DNA from: Thiotrichaceae bacterium
GTDB taxonomy: Bacteria > Pseudomonadota > Gammaproteobacteria > Thiotrichales > Thiotrichaceae
Direction of reading: 5' to 3'
DNA length: 6,339 nt
Assembly (NCBI GenBank): GCA_027008665.1
Contig: JALVEA010000496.1
Coordinates: forward strand, 1 to 6,339
Every line of letters starts with the position of its first letter. Position 1 is the first letter of the stretch. Both the position numbers and the translations under genes were made by a program. This document shows positions 5,145-6,339 of the stretch, piece after piece. Below the pieces are notes generated by a model. That model was given only the letters and a program-made list of their open reading frames with translations, made no database searches and had not been told where the DNA came from.

Positions 5145-5841
5145 ATCGATGACTTTTGATAATGGTTGTAATTACATCATTTTTTTCCCGATGTATAATT
5201 TTCACAGGCATATAATCCAACTCTTTTGCCAACCAAAACATAGTAGAACGCTTATTCCCTGAACGGACTACTTTAACTTTTGTTGTCATATAATCACCAT
5301 CAGGGGTACTTAGCTTCTCTTCCCCTTGACGTGCGAAAATGTATTTTTTAAGCTTGCCACGTTCCATCACATTATAATCTAAACGATTCTTTTTGCTGGA
5401 AATATCATTCGCTAAGGCTATCTCAAGTGACGCTCTGTCTAATGTTCCTGCGGGTAATTTCAAGTTGAAACTTTTATCTTTATAAGAGCCTTGTGCTTGA
5501 TTGCCAATAAAGCGAGTCTTCTCAATTCGAGAGCTTTTCCTAGTGGATTGCTGAAAATAATATTTTGTAGGGATGAGTTTATTCCCTTTGAATGTCCCAT
5601 CAATTTTTTCGATAATTTTAGCTTTAGTAATCAAAGCAGCAAAACCCTTAGCGGTTGTATCTTTATAATAATGGAATTGATTACCCGAATACTGGAGTGA
5701 TAAATTCATATCACCTAAATTCATTGAACCTTTGTATACAGTATAATTTGCATTGAGGGCTTTAGGCATTGCATAAACTGATTGTCCTAACAATAATAAG
5801 ACAGTCCCCAATGATAAGCCGATTTTTTTAAATAATTGCAT
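5143..5841 (-). CDS. Secreted DUF3108-family protein of unknown function
   Basis: The 232-residue product has a clear Sec signal peptide: a short basic start (MQLFKK), a hydrophobic core rich in Leu and Gly, and a probable cleavage site after SVYA (about residue 24). The mature protein should be periplasmic or envelope-associated. The remainder resembles the proteobacterial DUF3108 family: an N-terminal NANYTVYKGSMNLGDMNLSL beta segment, repeated short beta strands rich in Lys and Tyr, a conserved GxLDRASLEIALANDI-like central segment, and a C-terminal strand with ELDYMPVKIIHRE. Family assignment is by recognition; the function is not established. In several gammaproteobacteria such genes sit next to purM/purN, which is not the case here. 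The start has GAGAG upstream and gives an intact signal peptide. It is convergent with glnN and shares its terminator. Confidence 0.75.
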   Translation of the reverse strand: MQLFKKIGLSLGTVLLLLGQSVYAMPKALNANYTVYKGSMNLGDMNLSLQYSGNQFHYYKDTTAKGFAALITKAKIIEKIDGTFKGNKLIPTKYYFQQSTRKSSRIEKTRFIGNQAQGSYKDKSFNLKLPAGTLDRASLEIALANDISSKKNRLDYNVMERGKLKKYIFARQGEEKLSTPDGDYMTTKVKVVRSGNKRSTMFWLAKELDYMPVKIIHREKNDVITTIIKSHR

Positions 5842-5871
5842 AGTTGCTCTCTCTTTTAGAGTTTTTTTCTG

Positions 5872-5883
5872 ACGATATATCGT
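5872..5883. repeat. Perfect 12-bp palindrome in the DUF3108 gene leader
   Basis: ACGATATATCGT is a perfect palindrome 31 bp upstream of the start codon of the minus-strand gene. It could be an operator or chance in AT-rich DNA. Confidence 0.3.
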
Positions 5884-5892
5884 TGTCTTTTA

Positions 5893-5913
5893 TAACCTAA
5901 TGACATGAGGTTA
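5893..5913. repeat. Operator-like inverted repeat upstream of the DUF3108 gene
   Basis: TAACCT (5893-5898) and AGGTTA (5908-5913) form a perfect 6-9-6 inverted repeat. It overlaps a minus-strand TATAAA-like box (5889-5894). Spacing and symmetry suit a dimeric transcription factor, but no regulator is visible. Confidence 0.3.
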
Positions 5914-5935
5914 GGATAGTAGTTCCGCTTTAAAA

Positions 5936-5941
5936 ATTATA
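5936..5941 (-). promoter_or_regulatory. Candidate -10 box for the DUF3108 gene
   Basis: The minus strand reads TATAAT, a perfect -10, about 95 bp before the start codon. The -35 position 17 bp upstream (CCAGCA) is poor. A second box, TATAAA at 5889-5894, also lacks a good -35, so the promoter is unresolved. Confidence 0.25.
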
Positions 5942-5956
5942 TAAAATCTATAATCC

Positions 5957-6060
5957 CTTGCTGGACGGGTTTTGTAAACCCGTACAAATGTTTCGGGGCA
6001 TCGTTTCTCTTGCTGGACGGGTTTTGTAAATCCGTCTAAATGTTTCGGAGTATCGTTCCT
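5957..6060. repeat. Tandem duplication of a 52-bp unit with an internal hairpin
   Basis: Two head-to-tail copies (5957-6008 and 6009-6060) share 46 of 52 bases. Each begins CTTGCTGGACGGG and contains a short hairpin: ACGGGTTT-TGT-AAACCCGT in copy 1 (5965-5983), and the same with one C-to-T change in copy 2 (6017-6035), which leaves a G-U pair. The stem of copy 2 also gains a G-C pair (6016/6036). The change preserves pairing in RNA. No T-run follows, so these are not terminators. They look like a short palindromic interspersed repeat. Confidence 0.75.
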
Positions 6061-6090
6061 TGATTATTTGCAAAGGTATTAGTTTCCTGC

Positions 6091-6108
6091 AAGGTTTTTT
6101 AAAACGTT
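6091..6108. repeat. AT-rich short inverted repeat next to the large palindrome
   Basis: AAGGTTTT and AAAACGTT pair at 7 of 8 positions around TT. It abuts the GC-rich palindrome at 6109. Confidence 0.3.
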
Positions 6109-6133
6109 GCGACGGGGCAATATGCCCCGTCGC
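6109..6133. repeat. Perfect 11-bp-stem palindrome (REP-like)
   Basis: GCGACGGGGCA (6109-6119) and TGCCCCGTCGC (6123-6133) pair perfectly around ATA. This GC-rich hairpin stands out sharply from the AT-rich surroundings and lies 28 nt before the next gene's ATG. It shares TTGC...GACGGG...CCCGTC with the two tandem copies upstream, so all three may belong to one repeat family. Neither strand has a proper T-run after it. Confidence 0.7.
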
Positions 6134-6161
6134 GCTAAACAAAACAATTATTGGAGATATT

Positions 6162-6339
6162 ATGATAGAAGTAGCATCACTACACTATGGTGTAATTTTT
6201 AAAAAGGCATTTTCAAATCCTGCTATTTTTAAAGCTTTTGTAAAAGATTTTTTGGATATTCAATTAGAAATTACAGAAGTAGAGACAGAAAAATCCTTTG
6301 ACAGCCCTATTGGTCGTGTTGATAGTCGTTTTGACCTAT
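6162..6339 (+). CDS. PD-(D/E)XK nuclease / Rpn-transposase-like family protein, N-terminal part (runs off the window)
   Basis: The 59 visible residues begin MIEVASLHYGVIFKKAF, continue FVKDFLDIQLEI and end VETEKSFDSPIGRVDSRFDL. This resembles the start of the multicopy PD-(D/E)XK nuclease family transposases (Rpn/YhgA-like), where a YGVIFKKAF opening and an ETEK...RFDLFAED segment are typical. The Asp in RFDL (residue 58) would be the first catalytic acid; the following (D/E)xQ part is beyond the window. The ATG has GGAG (6153-6156) 5 nt upstream. Related Rpn proteins promote recA-independent recombination in E. coli; the role here is unknown. A palindrome cluster lies immediately upstream. 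Whether the gene is intact cannot be seen. Confidence 0.75.
   Translation, partial: MIEVASLHYGVIFKKAFSNPAIFKAFVKDFLDIQLEITEVETEKSFDSPIGRVDSRFDL

Noticed and set aside
5491..5700. Plus-strand frame opposite the DUF3108 gene
   Set aside because: It is a shadow of a gene that has a clear signal peptide and family resemblance on the other strand.
5957..6060. CRISPR array
   Set aside because: There are only two adjacent copies with no unique spacers between them; it is a tandem duplication.
6109..6133. Rho-independent terminator
   Set aside because: The stem is strong, but there is no T-run after it on the plus strand and only an interrupted one on the minus strand. It sits in the leader of the next gene.
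5948..6142. 64-residue minus-strand frame across the repeats
   Set aside because: Its sequence is the translation of the tandem repeats and palindrome, and no Shine-Dalgarno or family match is visible.

Overview
The window looks like chromosomal DNA from an AT-rich gammaproteobacterium. The CarA, L21, L27 and IspB sequences are all of the gammaproteobacterial type, and a ribosomal-protein operon (rplU-rpmA) lies divergent from ispB, an arrangement common in gamma- and betaproteobacteria. The intergenic spacers are long and AT-rich. A type III glutamine synthetase, repeated palindromes and a PD-(D/E)XK 'Rpn/transposase-like' gene suggest an environmental lineage (sulfur-oxidiser or methanotroph relatives would fit). 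I cannot name the species from the sequence.

Layout. 1-155 (minus): the N-terminus of carA, with a UUG start. 156-484: a carA leader holding a promoter-like box, a short candidate leader ORF and a terminator-like hairpin, followed by the rpmA terminator. 485-1113 (minus): rpmA and rplU, driven by a sigma70 promoter with a GC-rich discriminator and a structured leader. 1235-1588: the divergent spacer with a good TTGACA-N17-TAGCAT promoter for ispB and a set of ATCAACC repeats. 1589-2596 (plus): ispB, a long-chain polyprenyl diphosphate synthase for quinone side chains. 2597-2923: a nitrogen-control region with a near-consensus sigma54 promoter and NtrC-type sites. 2924-5095 (plus): glnN, a complete type III glutamine synthetase. 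5114-5144: a bidirectional terminator shared with a convergent secreted DUF3108-family protein (5143-5841, minus). 5842-6161: inverted repeats, a 52-bp tandem duplication carrying short hairpins, and a perfect 11-bp-stem palindrome. 6162-6339 (plus): the start of a PD-(D/E)XK nuclease/transposase-family gene cut by the window edge.

Most genes are unrelated housekeeping units and do not form one pathway. CarA and GlnN are linked through glutamine: GlnN makes it, and CarA hydrolyses it to supply nitrogen for carbamoyl phosphate. The most interesting material is non-coding: the candidate attenuator before carA, the alternative hairpins before rplU, the sigma54/NtrC control of glnN (with one NtrC-like site sitting where the ispB terminator should be), and the palindrome cluster before the nuclease gene. 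I found no CRISPR array, rRNA, tRNA or complete insertion sequence, and no clearly new multi-gene system.
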